Below are positions 34,376 through 45,150 of a stretch of DNA of 64,000 nucleotides, one piece after another; within the stretch, counting starts at the first letter, position 1, and each line of letters begins with the position of its first letter. The translations under genes were made by a program, and so were the position numbers. The notes beneath the pieces are model-generated. The model ran no database searches. It was not told the DNA's origin and worked only from the letters and a program-made list of their open reading frames with translations. Origin of the DNA: Paraescarpia echinospica (lineage: Eukaryota > Annelida > Polychaeta > Sabellida > Siboglinidae); the NCBI GenBank assembly GCA_020002185.1, contig CM034543.1, positions 418,180-482,179 on the forward strand. Direction: 5' to 3'.

Positions 34376-34903
34376 ATAGTCTCGTTGGCTGCGAAGGCGC
34401 TTGTCGACTTCCTGCAGATCTCTGTCGAGGTAAGTCGATAGTGTTGTTTGAGGTCCCAGACACAAAAGGGTGCCAACAATTTGCCTATCCATAGATGTGC
34501 AGGGGCCGGTTTCATGAAGCGGCGTAACTTTAAGCACAACTAGACGTTATACTGGTCGTAGTTAAGTGCAACTAGCTGGTGTGACTTACGACCGGTTTCA
34601 TGAGAACAATTTAACGTTCGCGTAACTACGTCGACGTAGAATTGACCTAGTTACGTTGCGATGGGGAATCCCTGTGTCCGCAGTAAAATGTAAGCACGCA
34701 GGAAATAATAATGAGCCATAAAAGTTCGTATGTTCGAACGAATGCATATTTTATTGCTAAGTGTGGCTTTGCATAGAAAATGTATATTAGCACGAATACT
34801 GCCACATTTGAACAAACTATGAAAGACGCGAATCACAGCTTCTGACGTCTCGCTTGCCTTTGGCTTTGCTGACCCTACACTTACGAAGTTACGGCGCTGG
34901 GAA

Positions 34904-35225
34904 AATGTCGAAAGTACCGGCAGTAAATAGACAGCGTAAAGCTATTTTTTTCAGACGGAGAGGTGACAGTGCTATTGGAGGTATACCAGCAGCACTGTCA
35001 TTTGCTTCAGAGCAGATTTCCCAGTCAAGTTACTCAAAGATAGAAAACTTGAGTGTGGATAGAAATTGCCACGGCCGTTTCGGCGTGTGGCATGTCTACA
35101 AGGAGACCGGGAGATGTCCGGAAGAAATGGATGAACATAAAACGGGTAGAACTTCAGGCAAATGCCGCATCGAAGGCGAAACGGCCAAAGTCAAAGACAG
35201 GAGGAAGCCCGCCATCACATCGGCC
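34904..35225 (+). pseudogene. Harbinger Myb/SANT-like protein fragment
   Basis: The segment VRKKWMNIKRVELQANAASK then PKSKTGGSPP (about 35116-35205) is the end of the Myb/SANT-like trihelix domain found in the second protein of PIF/Harbinger elements, which helps bring transposase to the element ends. Upstream frames (MSKVPAVNRQRKAIFF, from 34905) are not clearly part of it, and a frame change would be needed to join them. The C-terminal region is lost where the transposase fragment begins. Confidence 0.5.
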
Positions 35226-35558
35226 ATGGTTTGTGGTTTGTCAATATGGTACTGAACACGTATTGACCAAGCCGTCCACCTACGATATTTGCCACACTGT
35301 GCACGATTCGGCACACTGTTGGTTTGGTTATTCTGAATGTATCGGCGACATCAATTTGAAAGCCCCCACAAACAAAAATTCGCAACATCGGCAGTCCTCC
35401 TTTCCGCCAAACTCGTCGGTCAGCCACAATAATATATCATTTCTTCTAAACCTATAATGCTCAACTTGTTCATCGTCGTTTAACGAATCAAGAGGGTTAT
35501 TCCTATCTCTGAACACTCTTTCTCGTCTAATATGTCTTCTTTGCAGTTCATGCACCAA
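35215..35558 (-). pseudogene. Harbinger transposase (HARBI1-like) N-terminal fragment
   Basis: Two overlapping minus-strand frames encode the helical DNA-binding N-terminus of a HARBI1-like transposase: RRERVFRDRNNPLDSLNDDE (35558 onward), then LRIFVCGGFQIDVADTFRIT followed by KPTVCRIVHSVANIV (35427-35215). A frameshift separates them near 35400. The DDE nuclease domain, usually about 200 more residues, is absent because sequence of the opposite-strand Myb fragment follows directly. Confidence 0.8.
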
Positions 35559-35822
35559 ACACCAAGCTATTGATGATTGTAAATATATATATGTCTCGTG
35601 TGTGCTTGTATCTTAGAACTTGGGGAGCATCCCGCGAATATTTCAAATAACGTAAGCTTACGCTTGCTATATACCAAGCGCAAAGTTACGACCAACTAGC
35701 AACTGCTAATCGCATTTAGGATACTCATGAAACCCAAATAACGTAACTTTACGACGTTCTAAACTTACGACGTCGTAGCGGTCGCTACGACGTCGTACAT
35801 ACGCTCATGAAATCGGCCCCAG

Positions 35823-36147
35823 GGGTTTAACTGGACAAGCAAAGCACGTGTCCAAACAGACTCCACCAGCCTTTAGTGGAAGACTAGCTCAGGTACCTGA
35901 TCTGGTACTGAATCTAGCTGATGCCGAATGCATCTGATGCTGAAGGTATCTGATGCCGATGACCGATAACGGCGATGGAAACCTCGCCTACCCTGTAGGC
36001 GTCAACCCCATGTGTCCACGTTGTAAGTGAGCAGAGACAACAAAGACGTTTTAGAGCCGTAGCCTCAACTCTCGTGGCTCATATTAAGGCTAAAGTGAAG
36101 ATCAATACTTGAGGAAAATGTGGTCTCTCTCTGGGTCAGATGCGATA
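35823..36147. other. No feature seen
   Basis: Sequence between the Harbinger element and the CR1 3' region, with GATGCCGA/TCTGATGC-like short repeats at 35918-35960. Confidence 0.4.
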
Positions 36148-36184
36148 GGCCGGGATACATTGACATACAAGATTTAACAAGATT

Positions 36185-36212
36185 GCCATCCAGAGAATTA
36201 ACTCTAGATGGC
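36185..36212. other. Hairpin in the 3' region of the CR1 element
   Basis: GCCATCCAGAG and CTCTAGATGGC flank AATTAA, making an 11-bp stem with one mismatch. It lies about 50 bp after the polymerase stop codon in the LINE's orientation and may be a 3' recognition structure for its reverse transcriptase. Confidence 0.45.
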
Positions 36213-36260
36213 AGGTGGACAAGGAAGCCCTTTGGCTTATCGAGAGTCCAACCATTTTAT

Positions 36261-39153
36261 CTACATATATCCAGCCCTTCTGAGGTATGTGTCGATTTTA
36301 TTTTTAAACATATTCACACTACTAGCACCCACACAATCATCAGATAATCTGTTCCATTCATTCACAGTCCTTTGTGAAAATGAGAACTTTCTCACGTCTA
36401 ATCTACACTGCTCCTTTACTAATGTAACTTCATGTCCTCTAGTCTTTCTATCTTTCTTAACTGAAAAAAACATATTTCTATCAATATTTTCATAACCATT
36501 CAATATTTTAAACACTTCTATCTGATCTCCTCTCAATCTCCTGGTCTCTAGTGTTGTTAAACCACATTCTTTTAGGCGTTTTTCATAACTAAGATCCCTC
36601 AGTTTTGGTATCATTTTAGTCGCTCTCCTCTGTACTCTTTCTAGCATATCTATGTCCTTCTTGCGGTATGGCCTCCACGCTTGTATACAATATTCTAAAT
36701 GAGGCCTAACTATTGTTTTGTACAGCGGTATTATTAGTTCTTTTTCTTTATATGCTATATTTCGCCTAATCAATCCAAGGATTTGATTTCCTTTTGAAGC
36801 TGCAATTCCACACTGCTCTGAAACCTTCATGTCAGCACTAATTGTCAGCCCTAAGTCTTTTCTTTTACAGTAGTACTTAGTACAGTTCCCCCCATTGTAT
36901 ATTCTACATATTCGTTCCCATGTCCTGTGTGAAGGCATTTACATTTCCCAAAATTGAACAACATTTGCCACTTTTCAGACCATTTGATCAACCTGTCAAG
37001 ATCATCTTGTAAATGCTGTCTATCCCCATCACTTTTAATCCTTCTAAACACTTTTGTATCATCTGCAAATTTCAACACCTTGCTAGCTATATCATCGTCC
37101 AAATCGTTTATATATATTAAGAATAATATAGGTCCCAGTACTGATCCCTGTGGAACCCCACTCAAAACTGATTTCCAGTTTAAAGCCTCCCCATCAACAA
37201 CTACCCGTTGTCTTCTGTCAATCAGCCATTTTTCTATCCAGTTAATTATACCATTTCCTATGCCATGGGCCTTTAGTTTAAGCAGTAATCTTTGATGTGG
37301 CACTTTGTCGAAAGCTTTTTGAAAATCTAAGTAGATGATATCTACTGGTGATCCATCATCTACCCACTTAGTGATATCTTCCAAAAACATAACATATTTG
37401 TTAAGCATGACCTCGCTTTTAGAAACCCATGTTGAGATGGGTTTATCAAGTTATGTTTAACAAGAAAATCCACCATGTGATCTTTAATTAGTCTTTCTAA
37501 TAATTTACAAATCACTGATGTTAAACTCACTGGTCTATAGTTCTCTGACTTGTTTCTCGAACCTTTTTTAAATAACGGTATAATGTTTGCTTCTTTCCAT
37601 TCTAAAGGAACCACTCCCTCTTCTAATGACAAGTTGAAACTGTTGCAAGCGGTATGCTAATTTGTTCTACAATTTCCAATAGTAGTTTGGGTGGAATACC
37701 ATCCACTCCAGGTGATTTATTATCCTTCATAGCCCTAATTTTCTTAGCTACCATTTCTGGGGTTACAATTAACTGTCTTAAATAGTCTGATTCTGCCCCC
37801 TTGAACTTAGCCTCTGGTACTGGCAGTGAACTAGTATCTTCTCTGGTAAACACTGAACTAAAATACTTATTTAGGTCTTCAGCCATTAAGAATCCTTCTG
37901 ATATTATATTTCCAGCACTATCTTCTAGAGGACCGACCTTATCCTGAACTTTCTGTTTGCTTCGAACATACGCATAAAACTCTTGCTGTCATGTTTTATA
38001 TTACAAGCTAATTTATGTTCATAGCTTCTCTTTGAATTTCTAATTTCAGCTGTAGCTTGGTTTAGTGCTTCTTTATAAATGTCGTAGTCTTCGTCATTTC
38101 CATACGTCTATATGACTTCCACATCATTTGTTTATACTTAATTTTTCTAATGGCTTCTTTCGATAAGCATTTCTTTCTGGTCCGTTTCCCTTGTTTTTTG
38201 AAGGGAACAAATTTATCTACGATGCACTCTATTTCATTCTTTAAGATATTCCAGCATTCTGTTGCTGTCTTATTCTTCAGTGTATTATTCCAGTCTATCT
38301 TTGCTAAATATTTCCTCATTTCCTTATATCTTCCTTTGTGGAAATTTCTCCTGAACTGCTTTTTATTATTTCTTTCTGATTTTACTTTGATGGTAAAATG
38401 TATCTGGTTGTGATCACTACTTCCCAGAGGCTCACATAATTTAACATTGTCAACTAATTCATTCTGTGAGGACAAAACTAAGTCTAACACATTCTCTCCC
38501 CTGGTTGGTTCTAGCACATGTTGAGAAAGGAAACTATCTTGTACTAAAACTAAAAACTTGTGGTCCTCACTACCCATACTCTGTAGAGATTTCCATTTTA
38601 TATGCCCATGGTTAAAATCCCCCATAATAACACAGTCCCGTTTGCTCACTTCCCTTATAGCGTTTTGTATTTTTTCATTCTCTTCTATGCTTATGTTTGG
38701 ACTTCGATAAACTAATCCAACCGTTAACGTTGAGTTTCCTGTAACTATGTTACACCAAACAGCTTCTTTGCAATCTGCTTCTCTGTCTAATTTTATTTCA
38801 TAAGCCTGGATAGATTCTTTAATATATAAAATAACTCCACCTCCCCTTCTTCCTATTCTATCTTTCCTAAACATTACATATCCTGTCAGTCCCAATTCGG
38901 CATCTGATATATCGGTGGTTGCCCATGATTCGGTTATACCTATTATGTGAGGGTCAATATCTTCTACCATAATGTTTAGTTCATTTCTTTTGTTTACTAT
39001 ACTCCTTGCATTTAAACAAACACATTTATACCCAGCTACAGAACAGTTTTCCAGACTGTTCTTTGCTGAATTATTTTTGCTGCCTTTATCTATGCCTCCA
39101 GTTTCAGGCTTCTCTGCGAGTCCCCCCTGCGAATTTAGTTTAAATAGATGCAA
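36261..39153 (-). pseudogene. CR1 ORF2: endonuclease and reverse transcriptase
   Basis: The first part (39153-38062, 363 codons) is an apurinic-like endonuclease with CLNARSIVNKRNEL, ITESWATTDI, RRGGGVILYI, GDFNHGHIKW and the catalytic GSSDHNQIHF. A gap without an open frame follows, then RT pieces: KDNKSPGVDGIPPKLL (37886-37623), NYRPVSLTSVICKLLERLIK (37632-37360), and the palm with DIIYLDFQKAFDKVPHQRLL, SGVPQGSVLGPILFLIYIND and LKFADDTKVF (37408-36851). The C-terminal piece (36938-36261) has RRATKMIPKLRDLSYEKRL and FSQRTVNEWNRL. At least four frame breaks separate the pieces. It would nick target DNA and copy LINE RNA in an intact element. Confidence 0.9.
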
Positions 39154-40509
39154 CCTGTCCCACTGTCAACAGATCGCAGCAGATTCTCTGAGAATACTGC
39201 TGCCCCCTTTCCACTTAGATGGAGGCCATCTCTCATGTACATATCTTCTCTCCCAACAAAGTACCCCCATAAATCTATGAATCCCACGCCCTCTTCCTCA
39301 CACATCTGCTCAACTAGTGCGTTGATCGCCATCCTCTTATTATTACTGGCAAAATTCCTGAGAGAATAACCTGTTCCACTCTTGTCTTCTTTAGCTTCCT
39401 CACTAGATGTCTGTACTTCTGAACTATACCAGTTGTTCCCTCCTTATCTGCATTGTTTGTCCCAACGTGTACTAGTATAGACCCTCCCTTGCCATGCCCC
39501 AATACCTTCTCTACCCTTTCGGTCACATGCTCTATCCTAGCCCCCGGTAGACATACAACAACGTCCTTCCCCTCGCATATAGTCTTGTCTGTTTTTCTCA
39601 GAATTGAATCGCCCATAAACACTCTCTCTTTTCTCCTTGCCCCCTCAATCACTGCCTCGGAGTAGCTCCTCCGGTTTGCATATGTCTGGTTGTTGTCTTT
39701 TCCTCTTGTCGTCTTCTCTCCTGTCACATTCTCTTCCATTCCCTTCTTTCCTGTCGCGTTTTCTCTTGTCCCTTTCCTCCTGTCATCTTCTCTTCTAGCA
39801 CATTTACTCTCACTTCCTTTCGTCCCTTCTTCTTTCCTCCCATCACATTTTCTTCTCTCCTCTCCCGTCCCTTTTCCCCGGCTACCTCCTTCACTACGGT
39901 CACTTTCTCCCCTGTCACCTTCACGCCTGTCATGTTTTCTGTTTTTTGCTGAACACTCTGTCTTCTTCCATCAGTCTTCTGTCTCACAGTCTTACCAACT
40001 GCCTCTGTGGTATCTACCTCTTCACCACCTGTATCGCTGTCGTGTCTCTCCTCGTTCTCTACAGTCTGACTACATGCTGATCTATCCCCACTGGCCCGTT
40101 TTCTTTTCCTCTGCCGAACACTTTTCCTCCGTCCCTCTGTTTTCTCAATGTCTTGTTCCTTCACACCGGTCACCTTCCTTCCTCTCAGTCTCCTTTCTTC
40201 AGTCTCCGTGTCACAACTCTGCTCCTTCTGTGTTGTATAATTCTCAACTCTCTCCGCGTCATCCCTCTCTGCTCCATCTATTTCTATGTTGAGTCTCGCC
40301 TCCATCTCCTTCACTATATCCGTCAACTTACACACCTCCTTCATCAGACATTCCACCCTCAAACACCCCATACACCGAAAGGTGAATCCGTCATCTTTGG
40401 TCTCTGCCCATGATTTTGGACAGCCAGACAACGCAAAATCCACCCAGCTCTGGCAGTCGTTGCAAACTAGGTGTCGTTTTGCCCTGAGTTGCCGCTTGCA
40501 AGGTGCCAT
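39135..40509 (-). pseudogene. CR1 ORF1: PHD-like zinc finger plus SGNH esterase
   Basis: The ORF1 N-terminus (40509-39724) has CNDCQSWVDFALSGCPKSW and FRCMGCLRVECL, a cysteine pattern like the PHD-type finger of CR1 ORF1, then a long charged Lys/Glu/Arg-rich linker with repeated VTGEK-like motifs. After a frameshift near 39735 the esterase follows: VFMGDSILRKTD (Ser nucleophile), VVVCLPGARIEHV, ILVHVGTNNAD and VILSGILPV. After a second frameshift near 39320 it continues with FIDLWGYFVGREDMYMRDGL and HLSGKGAAVF, holding the catalytic Asp-His pair. ORF1 esterases are known in CR1 elements; their substrate is unsettled. Confidence 0.87.
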
Positions 40510-40532
40510 ATCAGAATTTATTTATGTTCAAA

Positions 40533-40735
40533 GTAGTTTTATGTAGTCTTTGAAAAGACTTTTCTGTGTACAATTTACACCAGATTGTTTAGGTTATAGT
40601 TAGTTATATTTGTTAACACACAGTGACACACCGTGCCTTACCTAGTTACGATGTCGATGACAATGTATTCAAGTTAGGCTTAGATACAAGGTAGTCTTTA
40701 CAAAGACTGTTTCCTGTGTACTATTATACACTTTA
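40533..40735. repeat. Tandem duplication in the CR1 5' untranslated region
   Basis: Two similar segments start at about 40538 and 40690 (GTAGTCTTTGAAAAGACTTT and GTAGTCTTTACAAAGACTGT, each followed by CTGTGTAC and a TACAC run). Repeated 5' units often hold internal LINE promoters; that role here is inferred. Confidence 0.55.
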
Positions 40736-41143
40736 AAATATTGTTATTTCAGGTTTTAATTACTCATCTAACTACACCGATTATCTCAAATAACGCTATT
40801 CTATTGTCGTTCACGGCACGCTAACTTCGCCAGTGACCTACTTTGTAAACAACGTTCCGATTACATTAACGTCCCCAATTATCGCTCGCAAATCGACTAC
40901 TTTTAATCTACCCTAGATTACTCCCTCTAGCTAACTTTTAACAAAAAATATTGCTTAATATATATCTATAATTACGTTATGTATCCTTTACGCTCAATAA
41001 TATCACTTATCTTGATCAAATATCCTTATATTTTCGCAAGTTTGCTGCACCAAATTCAAATCAATTCACCACCGGAAGTCCCCCAAATCAAAAAAAATAC
41101 GCCAGACCAAACCATACTAGATTCACCGCAACTGCAGTATAGG
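40736..41143. other. No feature seen
   Basis: AT-rich sequence between the CR1 5' end and the fold-back elements. Confidence 0.45.
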
Positions 41144-41150
41144 CTATACC

Positions 41151-41295
41151 AAAGCATTTAAATTACCAAGCAGAGTCACTCAGCGATCCGACATTTTGTA
41201 TTTGGACTGGTAGCGTATAAAATATCATTACGTTCACATATGAATAACAGAGGGCGCTGCGCGAGTGACTATGCTTGGTTACGTAAATGCTTTGA
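41151..41295. mobile_element. Fold-back MITE with 7-bp target duplication
   Basis: The 145-bp element starts AAAGCATTTAAATTACCAAG and its other end reads, on the opposite strand, AAAGCATTTACGTAACCAAG; the arms stay complementary for about 35 bp. CTATACC flanks both sides (41144-41150 and 41296-41302), suggesting a target duplication close to the 8 bp made by hAT transposases. There is no coding content. Confidence 0.75.
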
Positions 41296-41302
41296 CTATA
41301 CC

Positions 41303-41452
41303 CTACACCTTCAGCGCTGTACTCGAGCCGGAGTGACGTCATAATCAACGTAAACGTGAAAACATTCGAATACAGACCGACTCCGTCGAACGTTTTCATG
41401 TTTACGTGATTATGATGTCACGCCGGCTTCGAGTCTGGCTCAGTCGGTGTAG
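41303..41452. mobile_element. Second fold-back element (palindrome)
   Basis: The 150-bp imperfect palindrome runs from CTACACC to GGTGTAG. The arms match over about 60 bp (for example GAGTGACGTCATAATCAACG against the complement of CGTGATTATGATGTCACGCC), with a spacer near 41368-41388. It starts immediately after the target duplication of the previous element. No coding capacity. Confidence 0.72.
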
Positions 41453-42479
41453 TGCGGGGTGTCTAAAAATGTACCGGATTTCATCCTGCTAGCAAAAGTA
41501 CAATAAGCTAAATTTTAAATGAATCTGAATCATTCTTTATTATACTAATTACAACGCTGGTCCAATTCAGTTGTAGATATTAATTAAATGGATAAATGAT
41601 ATGCCTAAGTTATTACATATACGTAATACAATTTTAATAACTTTTATTTGCTTGCTGTTGAACATTTTCATTTTAGTCTACTTCATAGCAAACGATAATC
41701 AATATCTAAGGTATACTTATAATGTGTTTATCGTCAATGTAACGCTACGCTCATACAACATTAGGCGGACTTGCCAGACAACTACTAGAGGCGTCACCGC
41801 TCAGCAGTGGGGCAATGCTATTCAATACGAGAGGCTAGCGACTGACAGGTCTTATTCTTAATACCTTAATACATCTTTGCAGCAACATTGTTCACACCTC
41901 AGCTGAACGAGCAGTCCTCTTACTATCATTATGCCCATTGTTGATATTACGTACGGTTTCCATTATAAAAAACTTAGCAACTGTCCTGTGGACAGTCCTC
42001 TCATTTGGAGCATGAGCGGTATTGGAATGTCTACGGTGATAATTGCACTGAACCTGCTCAACACTTTCAGTGAGGTGATAAAACTCAATGTGTTTGTCCT
42101 ATGAATAAGAATCAATTGTGGCATGTTTGAAATGTTCAATTGCTTGCGAAACAAATGCTAGAGTACTGGAATAAGAACAACATAATCCTCTCATTTGGGG
42201 AATTGAAGCGTGAGCAGTATTGAAGTGTCTACGACGATGATTACATTGAACCTGCTCAACAATTTCCGTCTGGTGCCAACACGTGTTGTGGCATGTTCCA
42301 AATATCGTGCTGCTGGTGAAACAAACTTTACGGTTTTACTAACATAGTTAGTTGAAGATAAAACAGTCATGAAGGCCTTTAATACAATTTTCTTTTAGGT
42401 GCATTTTTGATACATCCTATATACGTTGCAGACGGGTGGTATGCCTATCTTTTTTTTATAGAATCCTACAAAAAAACTA
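41453..42479. other. No gene seen; weak internal duplication
   Basis: AT-rich. Two diverged segments containing CTCTCATTTGG...GAGCGGTATTG..GTCTACG and CTGAACCTGCTCAACA-like runs occur about 190 bp apart (41998 and 42192), suggesting an old tandem duplication. No domain. Confidence 0.4.
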
Positions 42480-42715
42480 ATATTTCCATTAAAAACTATT
42501 CTTTAGAATATTCTATAGAATTCTACAGAAATTAAATATGCCGTAATTTCTATAAAACATTATATGGTTTTCTACATAGTTCTTCAGAAAACTGCCGTTC
42601 CCATAAATGCTATATAATTATATAGAGTATGCTATGGAATTATATAGAGTATGCTATGGAATTGTATAGAATATTCTATATAATTCTATTGAAAATTTAA
42701 ATTACCATAACCAGT
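42480..42715. repeat. AT-rich TATAGAATTCTAT-type repeat
   Basis: Imperfect direct units such as AATTATATAGAGTATGCTATG occur twice in tandem (about 42616-42660), with many TTCTATAGAA motifs. It is related to 30806-30990. Confidence 0.6.
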
Positions 42716-42734
42716 TCGTCAGTTGATGGAGTAG

Positions 42735-43160
42735 ATCAGAGTCACCGTCAAGTGATACATGTTCAAAATAGTGTCATCCCGCAAACGTCATACAATATAA
42801 ATGGTTGCATATATCTACGTTACCTATCTATTCATGGCAATGTCATATACCGTTGGAAAGCCAACTGTCTCCCCTTAAATATGGAATACGACGGGGAGCT
42901 ATCAAGTGGTGTAGTAGGTGTGGAGTGAAGGTTAAACAAGGTCACCATCAAACGACGAATGTTCAAAACTACGCCACTCCATAAAAGTTCTACACTTACA
43001 ATTGTTACTTTATCTACATACACTAGGCCATGTTACATACCGTTTGAAAGCGTATTGTATTCCCATCAAAATGGAGTATGGCATAGAGTTGTATATTGGT
43101 GCACTAACTGTGGAGTGCAGGTAAAACAAGGTCACCGTCAAAAGATGTATTCGAAATTAT
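42735..43160. repeat. 190-200-bp tandem repeat, about 2.2 copies
   Basis: The marker (A/G)GTCACC(G/A)TCAA occurs at about 42740, 42940 and 43131. Units share ATGTTCAAAA, TACCGTTTGAAAGC and GTGTGGAGTG motifs in the same order and are about 75-80% alike by eye. It may be a piece of a satellite family. Confidence 0.75.
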
Positions 43161-43537
43161 GCTTTTCCGCAGATAATAGGTTAGCCAACATGTGATGTTA
43201 TACTTTTAACTGCAATTTTTTTAATGGCAAGAATTCTTGCTAAATCCATCAAACAATGGATAAGAAAATAGGTGTATATGGATGCCACCCTCGATTTTGA
43301 AAGTTATTTGAGGGTCACAAACTCAAACTTGTGTCAACATATTTTGTTTTATTAATTGACATCTGCTTGTACACAGCGTTGCATAAAACCAAATATTTTA
43401 TTACTTGTACATGTATTGTCTGTGTTATCAGGTGTTGAACTGTGAATTTACTCATAAATGTATGGGATAATCTAACATAAAAACGTGATCTTCTCAAATT
43501 TTTGTATCGCGTATCGTTGTTTACACACCCAGTTCTC
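43161..43537. other. No feature seen
   Basis: AT-rich, with no domain. Confidence 0.4.
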
Positions 43538-43745
43538 CCCGTCTCACATTTTCTCCCTGCTCCTCTCCTCCTGTCTCCCTATCCCCCTCGTGTCCATGTG
43601 TTCCCCTCTGCTCCACCCCCTCTCCACCTCTCCCTTTCTCTCTCCTCTCTCTCCTCTCAATTCTAGACACACTCCTCTCTCTTCTCCTTAATCTCTCGTC
43701 TCTGTCCTCTTTTCTCCTCCTCTTCCCTGGCGTCTCTTCTCCCTC
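43538..43745. repeat. Polypyrimidine (CT-rich) tract
   Basis: About 200 bp of TCTCC/CTCTC sequence with scattered A and G. Frames through it are low complexity. Confidence 0.85.
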
Positions 43746-44794
43746 CTCTCAGTCTATGTACTATACCAACAACGGTTCAAGGACAATGCAGTGCGGTGTT
43801 AATGGTGAATTAAAAACGAGAAGAAATGAAGTGAGAACTTATGTTTACTCCGCCGTGGTGCGTTGCATTAACCAATGTTTCTGCAAGTGCATTTATTTGT
43901 GCTTTAAGTGAAGATACACTTGTTTCTAGTACTTTGATAGTTGCAACATAATCTTACTATAATCGGAAAAGCACAAGCATGAGTGTGTGTTTGCATTGCG
44001 ATTGCGAAAATGTCTTATGAACACATCACGCATGTGCGTGTGTACGTGTCTGTCTGTCAGTCTGTCTATATATGTCTCTACATTGTGCTATGAAACAATA
44101 GTAACGTTTAAAGACAATAACCATGTTTTTCTTGTGCGCGCACGTGCGTGCCACCTTGAATAGAATAGACAGCAGTAACAGATTTTCTCGTTGTTCCCAA
44201 CGGCAATATCTGGCCAACAACTATGTCAAAATGTCATCTATAAGCATATTAGACAGTACATTAGTCCGACTATCCTTCCGTCTGTAAGCATGTCTGCCTG
44301 CATGCCTGCCTGCGTGCTTCCTGCGTGCAGATATCAGAAGTTTGCCTCTAAATGACTCCGGTACTACTACTGATGACTCAGACAATTAACGAAGACAATT
44401 GTGGTGATGAACCCGACAGAGTGACACAGTCTGAGGTCAAGTAGTGTCTCGACAAGGTAAATCTCTACTTAATGCAAGCGAAGTGTAATGAAACTGTCGC
44501 CATTCCGGGATTTCATAGAAGCTATGGAACGCCAAGTTATCTTTGCAAAGAAACAAACTAAAATAACCTCTTTTTGCAAAGCCTAATTAGTGTTTGCAGT
44601 TGTAATGAGATAATCCAGGCGACCGAAGATTGTAGAAGCAAATGTTGCATCTTCATAAGGTGATCCCTAATCAATTCAAATGTTTATTTTGTTTTGAATG
44701 TTATTGTGTGTATACATGGTATGTTGCGTATGTCGCTGATTTTTTTTATTGCGCTTTAAAATATATTGCTGTCAAAAAAACGTGTATTCATAGC
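43746..44794. other. No gene seen
   Basis: Contains short GTCTGTCT and GTGCGTG runs (44030-44080, 44275-44335) and nothing I can assign. Confidence 0.45.
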
Positions 44795-44831
44795 TCGGTT
44801 CAACCGAGGACGTCCTCGGTTAGAACGTTCT
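44795..44831. other. Cluster of perfect palindromes
   Basis: AACCGAGGACGTCCTCGGTT (44802-44821) is a perfect 20-bp palindrome. It overlaps CTCGGTTCAACCGAG (44795-44809) and is followed at once by the 10-bp palindrome AGAACGTTCT, which also fits a minimal heat-shock element (nGAAnnTTCn). Function unknown. Confidence 0.6.
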
Positions 44832-45083
44832 GAAAATGCGACATATTTTAATTTTACAGCAATTCGCGCCAGACATCAATTATATACGATAGTACGGACC
44901 ATGTGTACACACCGTTGCGCCACTGCTTGCCGACTTTTACTGCCGTGTGTATTCGGCCGGTTTGGCGCGTCCTCGATTATGCAGCGCAATACGGGACAAA
45001 TCACGTGATTGGACGATCCTACGGTTTTGGCGCCAAGCACCGGTGTGTTATTCTGTTTTACATCTGTTATATATGTTATATAT
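44832..45083. other. No feature seen
   Basis: Slightly GC-richer spacer before the AT-rich end of the retrotransposon. No domain. Confidence 0.4.
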
Positions 45084-45110
45084 GATATTAATCATATGAG
45101 GTTATTAATG

Positions 45111-45113
<3 letters not shown>

Positions 45114-45147
<34 letters not shown>
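45114..45147. repeat. TA microsatellite
   Basis: Perfect (TA)n at the 3' edge of the tyrosine-recombinase element. Confidence 0.9.

Positions 45148-45149
<2 letters not shown>

Positions 45150-45150
<1 letters not shown>

Larger units (their letters stand above)
34503..35819. mobile_element. PIF/Harbinger DNA transposon, internally deleted
   Basis: The ends are GGGCCGGTTTCATGA at 34503 and, on the other strand, GGGCCGATTTCATGA from 35819, flanked on both sides by CAG (34500-34502 and 35820-35822). A 3-bp target duplication is typical of this superfamily. Subterminal CGTAACT and ACGACGTCGT motifs repeat. Inside are a Myb-like fragment on the plus strand and a transposase N-terminal fragment on the minus strand, running towards each other. 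The catalytic DDE part is missing, so this copy cannot move by itself. Confidence 0.85.
36261..40509 (-). mobile_element. CR1-clade LINE, nearly full length, degraded
   Basis: The minus strand carries both CR1 proteins in order: ORF1 (zinc/PHD-like plus SGNH esterase) at 40509-39135 and ORF2 (endonuclease, reverse transcriptase) at 39153-36261. ORF1 and ORF2 are joined tightly, as in CR1 elements. Several frameshifts break both, so it is inactive. The 5' untranslated part probably extends past 40509 and includes the duplication at 40533-40735. The 3' end probably lies between 36150 and 36260, beyond the hairpin. Confidence 0.88.

Noticed and set aside
33788..34539. Long ORFs on both strands at 33.8-34.5 kb
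   Set aside because: They cross C-runs and a degenerate repeat, with no domain; kept only as a repeat region.
39690..40292. A 200-codon Ser/Pro/Leu-rich plus-strand ORF
   Set aside because: It is antisense to the charged linker of CR1 ORF1.
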